Origin: JADJYF01 sp965278995 | GTDB taxonomy: Bacteria; Pseudomonadota; Gammaproteobacteria; Ga0077536 | Length of the DNA: 64,000 nt | Reading direction: 5' to 3' | Assembly (NCBI GenBank): GCA_965278995.1 | Contig: OZ257136.1 | Coordinates: 1,550,001-1,614,000, forward strand | Shown: positions 23,794-33,442 of the stretch, piece by piece | Layout of the letters: every line of letters begins with the position of its first letter | How positions within the stretch are numbered: position 1 is the first letter of the stretch | Program-made: the position numbers and the translations under genes | The notes under the pieces: generated by a model | Seen by the model: the letters and a program-made list of their open reading frames with translations, nothing else | What the model was told of the DNA's origin: nothing | The model's database searches: none

Positions 23794-24726
23794 ATGTTAC
23801 GTTTTTCAGGATTACTGCTCGCTGCGGCGCTCAGCGCGAATGTGGCCGCCGAGGATCAATGGTGGCCGTCGAAATGGGGCAAGGACGATACGCTCGGTGC
23901 GTTCAACATGCTCGGCCCGGAGGCAACGCTCAAAGCGGCCAAGCTGATCAAGACCGGCAAGACCTATCGTCTCGGTATCGAAACCAACAGCAAAACCCCC
24001 GCTTATCCGCCGCGCAGTTTCGAAGTCACCGTTTTGGCCCCGAATCAGTGGGGCGACTCGTCGCTAGGCGACAATAAATTCAATTTTCTCGACGACACCA
24101 TGAACGGCTGGATGGGCGTCGGCTCGCAGATTGACGGCCTCGGGCATGCCGCAACGGCCGGCGTTTTCTACAATGGCCTGAAGGCGCAGGATTTCGCCAA
24201 GACCGATGGCCTGCTCAAGTTCGGCATTCACAACGTTCCACCGATTGTCACACGCGGCGTTCTGCTCGACATGGCCACCTGCCGCGGCAAGGACATGCTG
24301 ACAGAAGGTACGGCGTATCTGCGCGAAGACATCATCGCCTGCGAGAAACGCCAGGGAATCACCATCGAGAAAGGCGATGTCGTGCTGTTACATTCAGGCT
24401 GGATGAATCTGCTGGCGACCGATCCGGCACGTTTTGGCAAAGCCGAGCCCGGTCTCGGCGTCAGTGGCGCAGAATACCTCGCCGAAAAAGAAGTGATGGC
24501 CGTTGGCGCGGATACCTGGGCAGTCGAAGTGCTGCCGCCAGAAAATATCAAGGTGCTGTTCCGCGTACATCAGGTCCTGTTGAACTACAACGGCATCTAC
24601 ATTTTCGAGAATCTGGATACGCGCGAACTGGCTGCCGACAAAGCTTACGAGTTCATGTTCGTGCTTGGGCCGGCGCGCGTGACCGGCGCTGTGCAGATGA
24701 TCATCAATCCGATAGCCATCCGCTGA
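23794..24726 (+). CDS. Exported cyclase-family (kynurenine formamidase-like) hydrolase
   Basis: 310 aa with a Sec signal peptide at about 1-19 (MLRFSGLLLAAALSANVAAE), so probably periplasmic. The mature part matches the cyclase/formamidase-like fold: WGKDDTLGAFNMLGPE at the front, and GLGHAATAGVFYNG (roughly 113-126) in place of the usual HxGTHxDxxxH metal motif, of which only one His is kept. The later HSGWMNL and VHQVLLNYNGIYIFENL segments are family marks. A strong GGGGGGAG site precedes the ATG. The altered metal motif makes the activity uncertain; lactone or amide hydrolysis is a guess. Confidence 0.78.
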   Translation: MLRFSGLLLAAALSANVAAEDQWWPSKWGKDDTLGAFNMLGPEATLKAAKLIKTGKTYRLGIETNSKTPAYPPRSFEVTVLAPNQWGDSSLGDNKFNFLDDTMNGWMGVGSQIDGLGHAATAGVFYNGLKAQDFAKTDGLLKFGIHNVPPIVTRGVLLDMATCRGKDMLTEGTAYLREDIIACEKRQGITIEKGDVVLLHSGWMNLLATDPARFGKAEPGLGVSGAEYLAEKEVMAVGADTWAVEVLPPENIKVLFRVHQVLLNYNGIYIFENLDTRELAADKAYEFMFVLGPARVTGAVQMIINPIAIR

Positions 24727-24739
24727 GGCCAGTCGCGGC

Positions 24740-25762
24740 ATGACCATTCATCGCATCGACGGGCCCTACTTCGAAGACTTCGAGGTCGGCCAGGTCTTCG
24801 CTGCACCGGCGGTTACCGTGACCGATGCGCATGCCGCGTGGTATCAGGCCCTCACCGGCGACCGCATGCGGCTGCCGCTGGATCAGGTGCTGGCGCACAA
24901 GGTAACGGGGAAGCCTCGCGCGCTGGCGCACCCGATGCTCGTCATCAATCTGGTCAACGGTCAGACCACCTACGCGTCACAGCACGTCAAAGGCAATCTG
25001 TTCTATCGGGGCCTGCTGCTGCAGGCCCCGGTTTTCATCGGCGACACTCTGACGACCGCGACGAAAGTTGTCGGCCTGCGCCAGAACCAGATCAAGCCGG
25101 GTCGCGCAGCTACCGGTATGGTCGGGCTCGAAATGGAGACGCTTAACCAGGACGGACGCTGCGTGCTGAAGTACTGGCGCTGCCCGATGATCCCGTGTCG
25201 GGATGAGGCGGCGGACACCGGTCGCAAGGACAGCTTCGACTGGATCCCGGAATCTCTCGGTGCAGCGGAACTCGCTGCGGCAGTGCCGGCCGACTGGCAG
25301 GCGGCGGCGCTCAATCCTGCCGCTTACGCGGTACCGGCGCCGCTGCTGGCGGTCGGCGATCGCGTGATCGTGGGACCGCAGGATTCCGTAACCTGCGCAC
25401 CGGAGCTGGTCCGCCTGACCGGCAATATCGCCTATACGCATACCGACGCGACGCGCAGTTATCTCGGCCGGCGACTGGTCTACGGCGGACACACCATCTC
25501 GCTCGCGCTGGCGCAAGTCACCCGCGCGATGCCGAATATTGTCACGCTCATCGCCTGGCAGGGCTGCGACCACCTGGGTCCAGTCCTGGAAGAGGACATC
25601 ATCCGCTCGGAATTCAGTGTCACCAGCCGTGAGCCGATAGCGCACGGTGGCGACTTGTATGAACTGCGGATCGAGAGTTTCGCGCAGCGTCGCGATGCCG
25701 GTGCTGCTGAGTATCAGGAAAGCGCGGTGCTGGATTGGCGACTGGTGCTGTGGAGTATGTAG
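24740..25762 (+). CDS. MaoC-family dehydratase, double hot-dog
   Basis: 340 aa protein with two hot-dog domains: the first begins YFEDFEVGQVFAAPAVTVTDAH and the second spans about 200-335 with NIAYTHTDATRSYLGRRLVYGG. MaoC proteins hydrate or dehydrate acyl-CoA thioesters. The classical catalytic GDxNPLH is not intact: the first domain has LTGDRMRLPLD and the second has AYTHTDA, so the active site differs from the 354 gene. It starts 13 bp after the cyclase gene and ends the plus-strand operon. Mesaconyl-CoA-hydratase-like chemistry is possible. Confidence 0.82.
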   Translation: MTIHRIDGPYFEDFEVGQVFAAPAVTVTDAHAAWYQALTGDRMRLPLDQVLAHKVTGKPRALAHPMLVINLVNGQTTYASQHVKGNLFYRGLLLQAPVFIGDTLTTATKVVGLRQNQIKPGRAATGMVGLEMETLNQDGRCVLKYWRCPMIPCRDEAADTGRKDSFDWIPESLGAAELAAAVPADWQAAALNPAAYAVPAPLLAVGDRVIVGPQDSVTCAPELVRLTGNIAYTHTDATRSYLGRRLVYGGHTISLALAQVTRAMPNIVTLIAWQGCDHLGPVLEEDIIRSEFSVTSREPIAHGGDLYELRIESFAQRRDAGAAEYQESAVLDWRLVLWSM

Positions 25763-25774
25763 TCGCTGTGCAGA

Positions 25775-26560
25775 CTACAACCCCGCGCTGTGGCCGCCAT
25801 CGACGGTGATTACGTTACCGTTCATGAAGACTGAAGCGTCGGAAGCGAGAAACAGAATTGCGCCGTCGAGATCCTGCGGTTGACCGAAACGCCCGGCGGG
25901 AATATGGCTTCGCAGCTTTTCGCCGCCCGGGGTTTTCAGCCAATCACGGTTCATCTCGGTCTCGAAATAGCCGGGTGCAATGGCGTTGATGCGGATGCCC
26001 CGTGCGGCGAGATCGACGCAGAGATCCGCGCCCAGGTTGATCAGTCCGGCTTTGGCTGCGGCATACGGCGCGAGATGACCTATCGGTCGAATGCCGAGCA
26101 CTGAGGCGATATTGATGATGCTGCACGGTCGCCCGTCGGCAAGCCGACAGCGAATGATGGCCTGTGCCAGCGTCCAGGGACCACGCAGATTCGTTTCGTA
26201 GACGCTGTCCCAGTCGTCGTCGCTGTAGCGCTCCGGCGACTTGACGATGGCAATGCCGGCATTGTTCACCAGCACATCTATCGGTCCATCGCGCTCGGTT
26301 TCCTCGACACAGGCCCGGATCGCGTCGCGATCGCGCACATCCAGCGCGGCGAGCCGGTAGCGACCACCGAAAGCCTCGATACTGTCGCCGAGTTCGCGCA
26401 GTTTGTCGACGCTGCGCGCGGCCAGGATCACTTCGGCGCCGGCCCGTGCCAGGGCCCAGCCGAAACGTCGGCCCAGGCCCATTGACGCGCCGGTGACGAA
26501 CACACGCTTACCGGTGAGATCGAACAACCGACGTGGGTCATCGCTGTCTGAGATATTCAT
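25775..26560 (-). CDS. SDR-family NAD(P)-dependent oxidoreductase
   Basis: 261 aa classical short-chain dehydrogenase. The cofactor motif is TGASMGLG (23-30), followed by NNAGIAIV, Ser in NIASVLG, the YAAAK catalytic pair, and GNVITVDGGHSAGL at the C-terminus. It oxidises or reduces a hydroxyl/ketone, often of hydroxyacyl-CoA or alicyclic substrates. Its stop is 12 bp from the convergent MaoC gene. It is the last gene of a minus-strand series with the esterase and DUF1329 genes. Confidence 0.92.
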   Translation of the reverse strand: MNISDSDDPRRLFDLTGKRVFVTGASMGLGRRFGWALARAGAEVILAARSVDKLRELGDSIEAFGGRYRLAALDVRDRDAIRACVEETERDGPIDVLVNNAGIAIVKSPERYSDDDWDSVYETNLRGPWTLAQAIIRCRLADGRPCSIINIASVLGIRPIGHLAPYAAAKAGLINLGADLCVDLAARGIRINAIAPGYFETEMNRDWLKTPGGEKLRSHIPAGRFGQPQDLDGAILFLASDASVFMNGNVITVDGGHSAGL

Positions 26561-26591
26561 GAGCTACAACTTTCAGGCAAAGAATCCCGAC

Positions 26592-27497
26592 CTACAGGCC
26601 GAGCTTCGGTTTGACCCAGGCAGCAAGCCGCGCAATTGCCGCGTCGGCTTCCGGCGCGCGACCGGCCATGAAATGAAAGACGTGCTGCATTTCAGGTACG
26701 ACATCGAGCTTGATTTCGACGCCAGCAGCCCTCGCCCTTGCCTCGAAACGCACGGAGTCGTCGAGCAGTGTTTCATCGCCACCGGTCTGGATATAGTGCG
26801 GCGGCAGACCTTTCAGATCGGCCTGCAGAAGATTCGCTTTCGGGTCCTTGCTCGACGCGCCGCCGAGGAATGTCGACGCCATTCCGGCCAGCACTTCGGC
26901 TTTGACCAGGCAATCGCGCGCGGCATTGGTCTTCAGCGAGTCACCGGTGCCCTCGGGGTCATACCACGGTGACATCGGCATCGTGGCGACCGGCAGCGGT
27001 AAACCGCGTTCACGGATACCGAGCAGCACCGACGTCGACAGAGCGCCGCCTGCGGAATCACCCGCGGTGCAGAGATGTTTCGCGCTGTAACCTTCTTCCA
27101 GCAGCCAGGTATAGGCCGCCACAGCGTCTTCCACCTGCGCCGGATGAGTCGATTCGGGCGCGCGGCGATAATGCAGGATGAGCGCTTTGCAACCGATGGC
27201 TTTGGCAAGATGCCCGAACATCTTGCGATGCGTGTACATCGAGCCGCAGACATAACCGCCGCCGTGCGTGCAGAGTACGACGCGATCGGCAGCCGCGCCT
27301 TGCGGAATGGCCCACATGGCCAGAACACCACCGGCATCGACCTCGACATAGTCGACGCCGCCGGGTTCGCCGGTGATATCGCCCCAATGTTCGAACAGGT
27401 CGCGCATCTCATCCAGGCCCATATCCGGCTTGCTGGCCATGGCCGCAAGCCAACCGTTGTACAGTGTCTTGATCGCTTCCGCTTGTGGACTTGCCAT
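26592..27497 (-). CDS. Alpha/beta hydrolase, hormone-sensitive-lipase family
   Basis: 301 aa esterase of the HSL (type IV) family. The oxyanion motif HGGGYVCGSMY, the nucleophile GDSAGGAL, and a late QHVFHF with the catalytic His are visible. No signal peptide, so it is cytoplasmic. These enzymes cleave short acyl esters of bulky alcohols. It sits between DUF1329 and SDR genes on the same strand with gaps of 65 and 31 bp, so it is probably co-transcribed. Ester or lactone cleavage of the hydrophobic substrate is a reasonable inference. Confidence 0.9.
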   Translation of the reverse strand: MASPQAEAIKTLYNGWLAAMASKPDMGLDEMRDLFEHWGDITGEPGGVDYVEVDAGGVLAMWAIPQGAAADRVVLCTHGGGYVCGSMYTHRKMFGHLAKAIGCKALILHYRRAPESTHPAQVEDAVAAYTWLLEEGYSAKHLCTAGDSAGGALSTSVLLGIRERGLPLPVATMPMSPWYDPEGTGDSLKTNAARDCLVKAEVLAGMASTFLGGASSKDPKANLLQADLKGLPPHYIQTGGDETLLDDSVRFEARARAAGVEIKLDVVPEMQHVFHFMAGRAPEADAAIARLAAWVKPKLGL

Positions 27498-27562
27498 GGT
27501 TCGTTCCTCGGTCGTTTACCGCAAGGATTGCAGGGTATCAGTGGGTTCTAGCCGCTGCCGGC

Positions 27563-28870
27563 TCAACGCGCGCCGACGTTCAGCGACGACGGTTCGAAAT
27601 CATCCTCATCCATGTCCGGCTTGTTGACCAGGGTCAACATCTGCAGCGTCGTGCAGTGCTTGTTCTGGACATCGATAGCCGCCGATGAATCGAACAGCGG
27701 CACGCCGCTGCCGGCGTTCTCCGGCATGTGATAGTCAGGGTGACCCAGACCGGCCATCAGGAACTTCCATAGCACGCCGGCACGATCATAAACCTTGCCG
27801 AATACCGGCAGCATGGTCTGCGCGTCGATATAGAAATAACGTTTCGATAATGGATGGCCGCTGAGTTTAGGTACCCCTTCGAGTATGTGCACTTTGCGCA
27901 GCTGCCAGGTCACGTTAGGGAAACAGCCGGAATGCCCGTGAAAGTCGACGAAGTGATAATCGTGGCGACGGGCTTTGCGCTCGGATGGCGTGATCTGATC
28001 GTGGCGATACATCGGCAGCAGAATGTAACGGTCGCCGCCGTAGGTCCAACTCATGTCCATCAAGCGGCCGGTGTAACCGAGAAAGTCCTCGATCATGATG
28101 TCGCTGCCGAGAAACGCGTCCGTGCGCATGGTCGTCGCCACCCGCCGCACGCGACGCAGCAGCGGCACGTACATCCAGCCCTGCTCTTCGGCGGTGTCAT
28201 CGCTGTTGTAGAAGATCAGCAGCTTGGTCTGCGCGACATCACCGGGCTCCAGCGCGGTCAGCGTAATGGCGTTGTAGACGCGGTAGCTGTTCTGCTCGAC
28301 TTCAGGAATGGGTGCAACGACATGGCGATACATGAAGCGCATCGAAGCCGCTTCGAACTCGAGTTCGCGTTCGATTTTCTGGCTGCGCATGTCGCGGTAG
28401 TGCCAGTACATTTCCGGGATCTCGCCGCCATCGCCAGCGTAAGCATAACGCATGTTCCAGGCGAGTTTTTCGCCGGCGCGCGGGTCGTCCTGACTGAGTT
28501 CGCCACTGAATGGCCGACCGCCGGCGTAATTCAACAGCTCACCCGGGTTGGATCCAAGCTCGACCTGACCGGCATGCTGTACGGTTGCTTCGACGTAGCT
28601 GGGATGCGGATCGAAAGACAGCGGTTCGCCCACTGTGACCGTTACCCAGCCCTCTTTGATCAACGCGGCGAAATCAGGATCCAGGACCGCCGCCATCTGG
28701 TCGACATTGTCGGCCGTGATTTCGGTACCGACCGGTGGCGATGCGGCAGTTGCCGCAGCAAGATCGAAATCGAAGTCGCCGGCGAGCGCCGACAACGGAT
28801 TGAGGCTGACCCAGAGACAGGCTGCCAGTGCCAGCCGGACACGCTGCAGATGAACGCCGAAACACTTCAC
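27563..28870 (-). CDS. DUF1329 family exported protein (LolA-like fold)
   Basis: 435 aa with a cleavable signal peptide at about 1-30 (...LSALAGDFDF). The mature part is DUF1329: ELLNYAGGRPFSG, MRYAYAGDGG, MSWTYGGDRYILLPMYR and MLPVFGKVYDRAGVLWKF. These proteins are periplasmic and accompany DUF1302 outer-membrane proteins in catabolic clusters. The start is GTG at 28870 with GGAGG six bases before it. I could not see a lipobox. A role in moving hydrophobic substrate across the periplasm is proposed from context only. Confidence 0.9.
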   Translation of the reverse strand: MKCFGVHLQRVRLALAACLWVSLNPLSALAGDFDFDLAAATAASPPVGTEITADNVDQMAAVLDPDFAALIKEGWVTVTVGEPLSFDPHPSYVEATVQHAGQVELGSNPGELLNYAGGRPFSGELSQDDPRAGEKLAWNMRYAYAGDGGEIPEMYWHYRDMRSQKIERELEFEAASMRFMYRHVVAPIPEVEQNSYRVYNAITLTALEPGDVAQTKLLIFYNSDDTAEEQGWMYVPLLRRVRRVATTMRTDAFLGSDIMIEDFLGYTGRLMDMSWTYGGDRYILLPMYRHDQITPSERKARRHDYHFVDFHGHSGCFPNVTWQLRKVHILEGVPKLSGHPLSKRYFYIDAQTMLPVFGKVYDRAGVLWKFLMAGLGHPDYHMPENAGSGVPLFDSSAAIDVQNKHCTTLQMLTLVNKPDMDEDDFEPSSLNVGAR

Positions 28871-29024
28871 TGATTTCCTCCGGGCATCGTTGCGGCCAGC
28901 GGCCAGCGCACGATGGATGACGATGAATGGGTATCGACCGGGTTCAGCCGCTTGAGGGCCGCTGCGCGCCGGTCAGTTATCAATAGCGCCCACAGCACGG
29001 CGCGAGCATGCTGAATCCGTCGCT

Positions 29025-30188
29025 TCAGGCTTCCACACCTGGATCGTACTCGTCGCCGAGCATACGCACGATGGCCCAGGCAGCCATGCCGCGCACGCCG
29101 GAATCCGCGTCTTTCAGCAGCGGGATAATCCGTTCCAGCCAATCGCGATCCTGGCGCATACCGACCAGCCATACCGCCTGCATGCGGATATCGACATTGT
29201 CGTTGTTCAGCGCCCAGGTATAGATGTGCGTCGGATCCCCTTTGATGTACGCCCATGATTCGATGACGCGAGTCGCGACATCGGAGTTCATATTGCAACA
29301 TGCGATCAGGACATCCGAAATCTTGAGTGCAATCGGCGCCGGCATGCGGCGCAGACTCGCTGCCGCCAGCGACGGATCGAGCCCTTTACCGTAGGCAATG
29401 ATCTCGATCAGCTGTTTGATTGCGTCATCCACACCAAACCCTGCAGCGCTCGCCGTGGCTGCAATCTTGGTGCGTAGATCGCCGGCTTCGCGAAGATGCG
29501 CAATCGCTTTCTGCGTGTCCAGATTATCGACCCGGCCTAGAGCGACGGCGACAGCTTCCTGCGCTTCGCTGGTGCCGCTGTTCGACAGTTCGATCAGCTT
29601 GCCGAGGGAACGCTCGCGAGCGCCGGTGTCCATCAGAACGAGATAAGCGTAAGCCTGGGTCGCGCTGTCGGTCGCTTTTTCAACGATAAATTTGTTGATG
29701 CGGGCTTCCTTGTCGTCAACCGGGATCGTCTGCAGCGCCTGCAGGGCATAACGAATGACCCATTGATCGTTTAATTCCAGGGCCTTCATCAGGAATTCGC
29801 CCATGTCATCGCGCGGTCGGCTGGCCAGCGATTCGGACAGGAACTTCAGAAACACACCGTCCGGGTTCTCAGTGGCGTAGCGATACAGCAGATCGACACC
29901 GGCCGGATGCTCGATAGTCAGCAGCATGTCGATAGCCGAACGCATCGTGGTCCAGTCCGGATGACTGACCGAGTTGGCGAGAAACTGCAGCGCGTCCTTG
30001 TCGCCGACGTCGGCCAGCGTGCCTGCGCCTGCAATCTGATCGAACTCGTTGTCTGACTGGCGCAGCTGCTTGGCAACCGCCACCGCCTCGCGGACGGCGC
30101 GTTCGCTTTCAGTGGCATCCGTGGCACAGGCACATGCGCCATACCCGAGCAGGACCAGACCGCAGAGTGTGGCAGGCTTGACGATCAT
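29025..30188 (-). CDS. HEAT-repeat exported protein
   Basis: 387 aa. An N-terminal signal segment (IVKPATLCGLVLLGYGACACA) has two Cys; a lipobox is possible but not canonical. The rest is alpha-helical with HEAT/PBS-type repeats, for example DKDALQFLANSVSHPDWTTM, SEAQEAVAVALGRVDNLDTQ, and DADSGVRGMAAWAIVRMLGD at the end. The ATG at 30188 has GAGGGG seven bases upstream. It lies between DUF1329 and DUF1302 on the same strand. HEAT proteins are scaffolds; a periplasmic partner for the DUF1302/DUF1329 system is inference. I do not recognise a named family. Confidence 0.75.
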   Translation of the reverse strand: MIVKPATLCGLVLLGYGACACATDATESERAVREAVAVAKQLRQSDNEFDQIAGAGTLADVGDKDALQFLANSVSHPDWTTMRSAIDMLLTIEHPAGVDLLYRYATENPDGVFLKFLSESLASRPRDDMGEFLMKALELNDQWVIRYALQALQTIPVDDKEARINKFIVEKATDSATQAYAYLVLMDTGARERSLGKLIELSNSGTSEAQEAVAVALGRVDNLDTQKAIAHLREAGDLRTKIAATASAAGFGVDDAIKQLIEIIAYGKGLDPSLAAASLRRMPAPIALKISDVLIACCNMNSDVATRVIESWAYIKGDPTHIYTWALNNDNVDIRMQAVWLVGMRQDRDWLERIIPLLKDADSGVRGMAAWAIVRMLGDEYDPGVEA

Positions 30189-30280
30189 GTAATTCCCCTC
30201 AAACGAAGCAGGCAAGGGGCTAACAGTAGCAGATTATCTGTGAAAAGCGTGTGTAGACGCTCACGGATAGCGGCAAGCTT

Positions 30281-30311
30281 AAACGAAAACGGGAGACACC
30301 GTTGTCTCCCG
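30281..30311 (-). terminator. Rho-independent terminator after the DUF1302 gene
   Basis: A perfect eight-base stem, CGGGAGAC (30290-30297) with GTCTCCCG (30304-30311), is followed in the minus-strand direction by TTTTCGTTT (30289 down to 30281). It lies 50 bp beyond the DUF1302 stop. Confidence 0.75.
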
Positions 30312-30323
30312 TCAATTCAGCTA

Positions 30324-30352
30324 ACCGCGGTGGCGCAAGGCGCCGCCGCGGT
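30324..30352. terminator. Long GC-rich hairpin next to the terminator
   Basis: ACCGCGGTGGCGC (30324-30336) pairs with GCGCCGCCGCGGT (30340-30352), a 13-base stem with one T-G wobble and a three-base loop. It lies between the DUF1302 stop and the T-run terminator, and may protect the mRNA 3' end. Confidence 0.45.
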
Positions 30353-30360
30353 CACACGAC

Positions 30361-32697
30361 TCAGAACTGGTACTTCAGCTCGAAGAACAGCTCGTCGTAG
30401 TTGCGCAGGCCACCGAGACCCTGACGGGCGATACCAAGCGTCGACTGGGTGAACGGGTATTGGCTGACGCCGCCACTTCCGTTCGGGCCGATGCCGATAA
30501 AGTTGGTGAACGGGCCGACGTCGTGCGTCGTGTTCTCGTCACCTTCCCAGATGATGTGCGCGCCACCCTTGACCGACCAGTGGTTGTCAATGAGCCACTC
30601 CAGGTTGGCACCCGCAACATGCGAGTTGGTTGACTCTTCCCACACGTAGAAACCAACCGGTTTCAGCTTGTCACGCATGTAATTGCCGATGACGAAGAAT
30701 GTGGTGATGAAGTTGTGCTCATCGACAAAGTAACCGGTGTTCTTGTCGCCTTCGTGATCCCAATACCAGGTATCGAAGATCTGCATGGACAGGAAGAACG
30801 TGCGGTCCTTGTTCAGCAATGGAATGAAGGTCGGACGATCGAATCCGATTGAATAGCGCATCACTTCGCTCTTATCGACCCAGTCGACTGAACGCGTGTT
30901 GTTGACAAGCTCATCGAAGGTCCACGATGACTCGACACGCACCACCACGCCTGACATCTGTTCGAAGTAATCGAACGACAGACCGAGCGTATGCGACTGC
31001 GAGAACACCTGCGACGTTTGACCGCCGGCAACCGGACTGCAGAAAACGCCACCCGTCTCACCGCAATTGTTGAGACCCGCCCACAGGTTGGCGAAATTAC
31101 CGTCAGCCAACGCTTGCCGCGCGGAAGCCTGCAATGCCGGATTCGTCGAGGCACCGCTGGCCAGCAGGCGCGCCGCTTCCTGAGGAGTCGTTACGAAAAC
31201 CGGGTCAACGATGCCGGTAAGGGCGCCGAAAGGTGTCGGATTACCGCCAGCGATGGCAGCAGATGCCTGTGTCGTCAGATTCCCGGTCGGGAAAAAATTA
31301 CGCGCCGCACCCAGATCACCTATCAACACGTCGTTCGGCAACAGGCCGGCCACGTTACGCGTCGGTAAGTTGACTGAATGGAACTTGAACACCGGCACGT
31401 CATTCCAACCGTACCAATGCGAGAGCGCTACTCGGAAATCGCTGATACGAAACTCCCAGCGTGCGCCTGCTTCGGTATTCTCGATATCCCAATCCGGACG
31501 ATCGTTGCGCGACAAACCGACAGGCTGGCCGAAACCGGACGGCAGTCGGTTGTCCTGCGGCCCTTGCGTACCGCAAATGTCGCTGACCGGGATCGCGGTG
31601 CCCGTGCTCGCTGTGTAGTTGGAGGCAGCTAACGCACTGAAGCAAGGCTCAACCGAAAAGTAAGTGTTGAATATCGCAAACGTACTGGTGTCCTTGGAGA
31701 ACGGGTGCGCCCAGAAATTCGACGGATTACCCAGACCAATCTGCTGGAACTCATCGAAGTTCCACACCACCTGCACGGCGTTGTCGGTCAGCGGACCAAG
31801 GTCGCCCGCTTTCCACTGAATGGAGGTCATCCACTGCGGAATGCGGATGTCTTCGAACGAATCGAAGAAGAAGTGCTGGCCGAAGTCGACCGGGTTAATC
31901 AGGTCCTGCAGGCGGAAGAAGTCGGTCTTGCCCCACACGATCTGCTGCTTGCCGACGCGGATCCACCAGTCACCGATGACACCGTCCGCGTACAGCTCGC
32001 GAAACGGATACAGGCGTCCGTTGGAGTCCGTATTGGCCATGGCGACATCGAGATTGTCGACGTTCATATCGACGCAACGCGAACAGTCGAGGTTCAGGTT
32101 GGACGACTTCTGGACGACCAGCGGAAAGGCCGAGACATTGTTCAGACCATTGCCCAGGTTCTGCACAATCTGGCCGTTCTTGCCGCGGCGGAAATCGACC
32201 TCGAAGTTCTTGCTGAGCCACGCCTGATTCTGCAGGCCCTGCGAGACGATCTTGCCGATACCGCCGGTCGAGAAGGCGCCGTCTGCCGCGACAAAATCGA
32301 AGCCGCCGTAACCGAGCGCGTCATTGGCGAAGGTGAACTCCGCGCGATCCTGCAGCGAAGGCCTGGTCGAACCGTCGCCGATGCGGTCGCCCGACAGGTC
32401 ACCCATGTCCTGGATGATGTCGTACTCTGGCCGAACAATGGCTGCAAAGGTCAGTTCGTCGAAGACGCCGACATCTTCATATTTCAAGAACGATTCGACC
32501 TGCAGGCGCTGGATCCACTGCCCCAGATACGCCGGCCCGTTGCCGATACGCGATCGGACTTCACTCTTCAGGAACCCTTCCACCTCAAGCTCGCCGCCCA
32601 AGGCGTCGACCGTGATGCGGGCGTGCGCGGGCACCGTGACTAACGCCACTGCCAGCGAAGCAAGGGTCGCTCGAAAAGCGCCTTTCAAGTGCTTCAT
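30361..32697 (-). CDS. DUF1302 family outer-membrane protein
   Basis: 778 aa outer-membrane beta-barrel-type protein. The signal peptide is residues 1-27 (MKHLKGAFRATLASLAVALV to PAHA), and the mature start ITVDALGGELEVEGFLKSEV is the DUF1302 opening. It ends with alternating aromatic strands and a terminal Phe (FELKYQF), as barrel proteins do. I choose the ATG at 32697 (MKHLKG) with GGGAGAG before it. DUF1302 proteins pair with DUF1329 in clusters for steroids and other hydrophobic compounds, and may be uptake channels. A flavin reductase gene is divergent, 247 bp away. Confidence 0.9.
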   Translation of the reverse strand: MKHLKGAFRATLASLAVALVTVPAHARITVDALGGELEVEGFLKSEVRSRIGNGPAYLGQWIQRLQVESFLKYEDVGVFDELTFAAIVRPEYDIIQDMGDLSGDRIGDGSTRPSLQDRAEFTFANDALGYGGFDFVAADGAFSTGGIGKIVSQGLQNQAWLSKNFEVDFRRGKNGQIVQNLGNGLNNVSAFPLVVQKSSNLNLDCSRCVDMNVDNLDVAMANTDSNGRLYPFRELYADGVIGDWWIRVGKQQIVWGKTDFFRLQDLINPVDFGQHFFFDSFEDIRIPQWMTSIQWKAGDLGPLTDNAVQVVWNFDEFQQIGLGNPSNFWAHPFSKDTSTFAIFNTYFSVEPCFSALAASNYTASTGTAIPVSDICGTQGPQDNRLPSGFGQPVGLSRNDRPDWDIENTEAGARWEFRISDFRVALSHWYGWNDVPVFKFHSVNLPTRNVAGLLPNDVLIGDLGAARNFFPTGNLTTQASAAIAGGNPTPFGALTGIVDPVFVTTPQEAARLLASGASTNPALQASARQALADGNFANLWAGLNNCGETGGVFCSPVAGGQTSQVFSQSHTLGLSFDYFEQMSGVVVRVESSWTFDELVNNTRSVDWVDKSEVMRYSIGFDRPTFIPLLNKDRTFFLSMQIFDTWYWDHEGDKNTGYFVDEHNFITTFFVIGNYMRDKLKPVGFYVWEESTNSHVAGANLEWLIDNHWSVKGGAHIIWEGDENTTHDVGPFTNFIGIGPNGSGGVSQYPFTQSTLGIARQGLGGLRNYDELFFELKYQF

Positions 32698-32944
32698 GGT
32701 TATCTCTCCCATGTTGTCCCCCAGTTGTCAAAGGCCTGCCCGGCCCAGTTGCGGTGCAAAAATGCAACGGCCTAAACGAGCAAGCACGTGGATTCTGCCA
32801 CGAATGTTGCGAAAGATAAACAGGGTTTTCGTTGCACTTTCACCACATGCTAACGGTATTCGGCTGGCTTGCGCCCAGTCGGGCTTCATTGCACATTAGC
32901 CCTCCTTTCTCATCGTCAACCAGGAACCGGATCGAGCACCTGCC

Positions 32945-33442
32945 ATGACTGACACCCAGCTGAGCGCCGAATTGTTTCGCCGTGCCTGCGGCCTGTGGGC
33001 AACCGGCGTGTCCATCGTCACGACTGCCGACAGCGGCGGCCGGCCTTATGGCTTGACCATGAACGCGGTCACTTCGCTGTCGCTCAATCCGCCGATGTTC
33101 ATCGTCTGCGTCGACAACGGCTCAGATACCTTGAAACCGATGCAGGACAGTCAGGTGTTCTGTGTCAACGTCCTCGCCGACACCCAGCAGGACCTCTCCA
33201 ACCGGTTCGCCAAGAAAGGCGACGACAAATTCACCGGCGTCGCTTTCAGCGCCGGCGTGACCGGCGCGCCGGTGCTGGCCGGAACGCTGGTGTCGATAGA
33301 ATGCGTCGTCCACAGCATGGTCGCCGGCGGCGACCATCAGATTGTGTGCGGCGAAGTGCGACGGCTGGTCGTGAGCGACCTGCCCGAAGTTCAACCGTTG
33401 CTGTATTACGGTGGCCGCTATGCCGCGCTGGCTGCGCGTTGA
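32945..33442 (+). CDS. Flavin reductase (FMN-binding split barrel)
   Basis: 165 aa NAD(P)H:flavin reductase of the HpaC/HsaB type. WATGVSIVTTAD, YGLTMNAVTSLSLNPPMFIVCVD and VFCVNVLADTQQDLSNRF are the flavin-binding marks, and GDHQIVCGEV is present near the end. It supplies reduced flavin to a separate oxygenase. No oxygenase gene is adjacent; the LLM monooxygenases at 14200 and 41352 are the candidate partners in the window. It is divergent from the DUF1302 gene. Confidence 0.93.
   Translation: MTDTQLSAELFRRACGLWATGVSIVTTADSGGRPYGLTMNAVTSLSLNPPMFIVCVDNGSDTLKPMQDSQVFCVNVLADTQQDLSNRFAKKGDDKFTGVAFSAGVTGAPVLAGTLVSIECVVHSMVAGGDHQIVCGEVRRLVVSDLPEVQPLLYYGGRYAALAAR

Noticed and set aside
31705..32643. 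312-codon plus-strand frame inside the DUF1302 gene
   Set aside because: Antisense shadow; the minus-strand protein has a signal peptide, ribosome site and barrel features.
32698..32944. GTTGC...GCAAC operator between DUF1302 and flavin reductase genes
   Set aside because: Arms of only five bases with no second copy; too weak to call.
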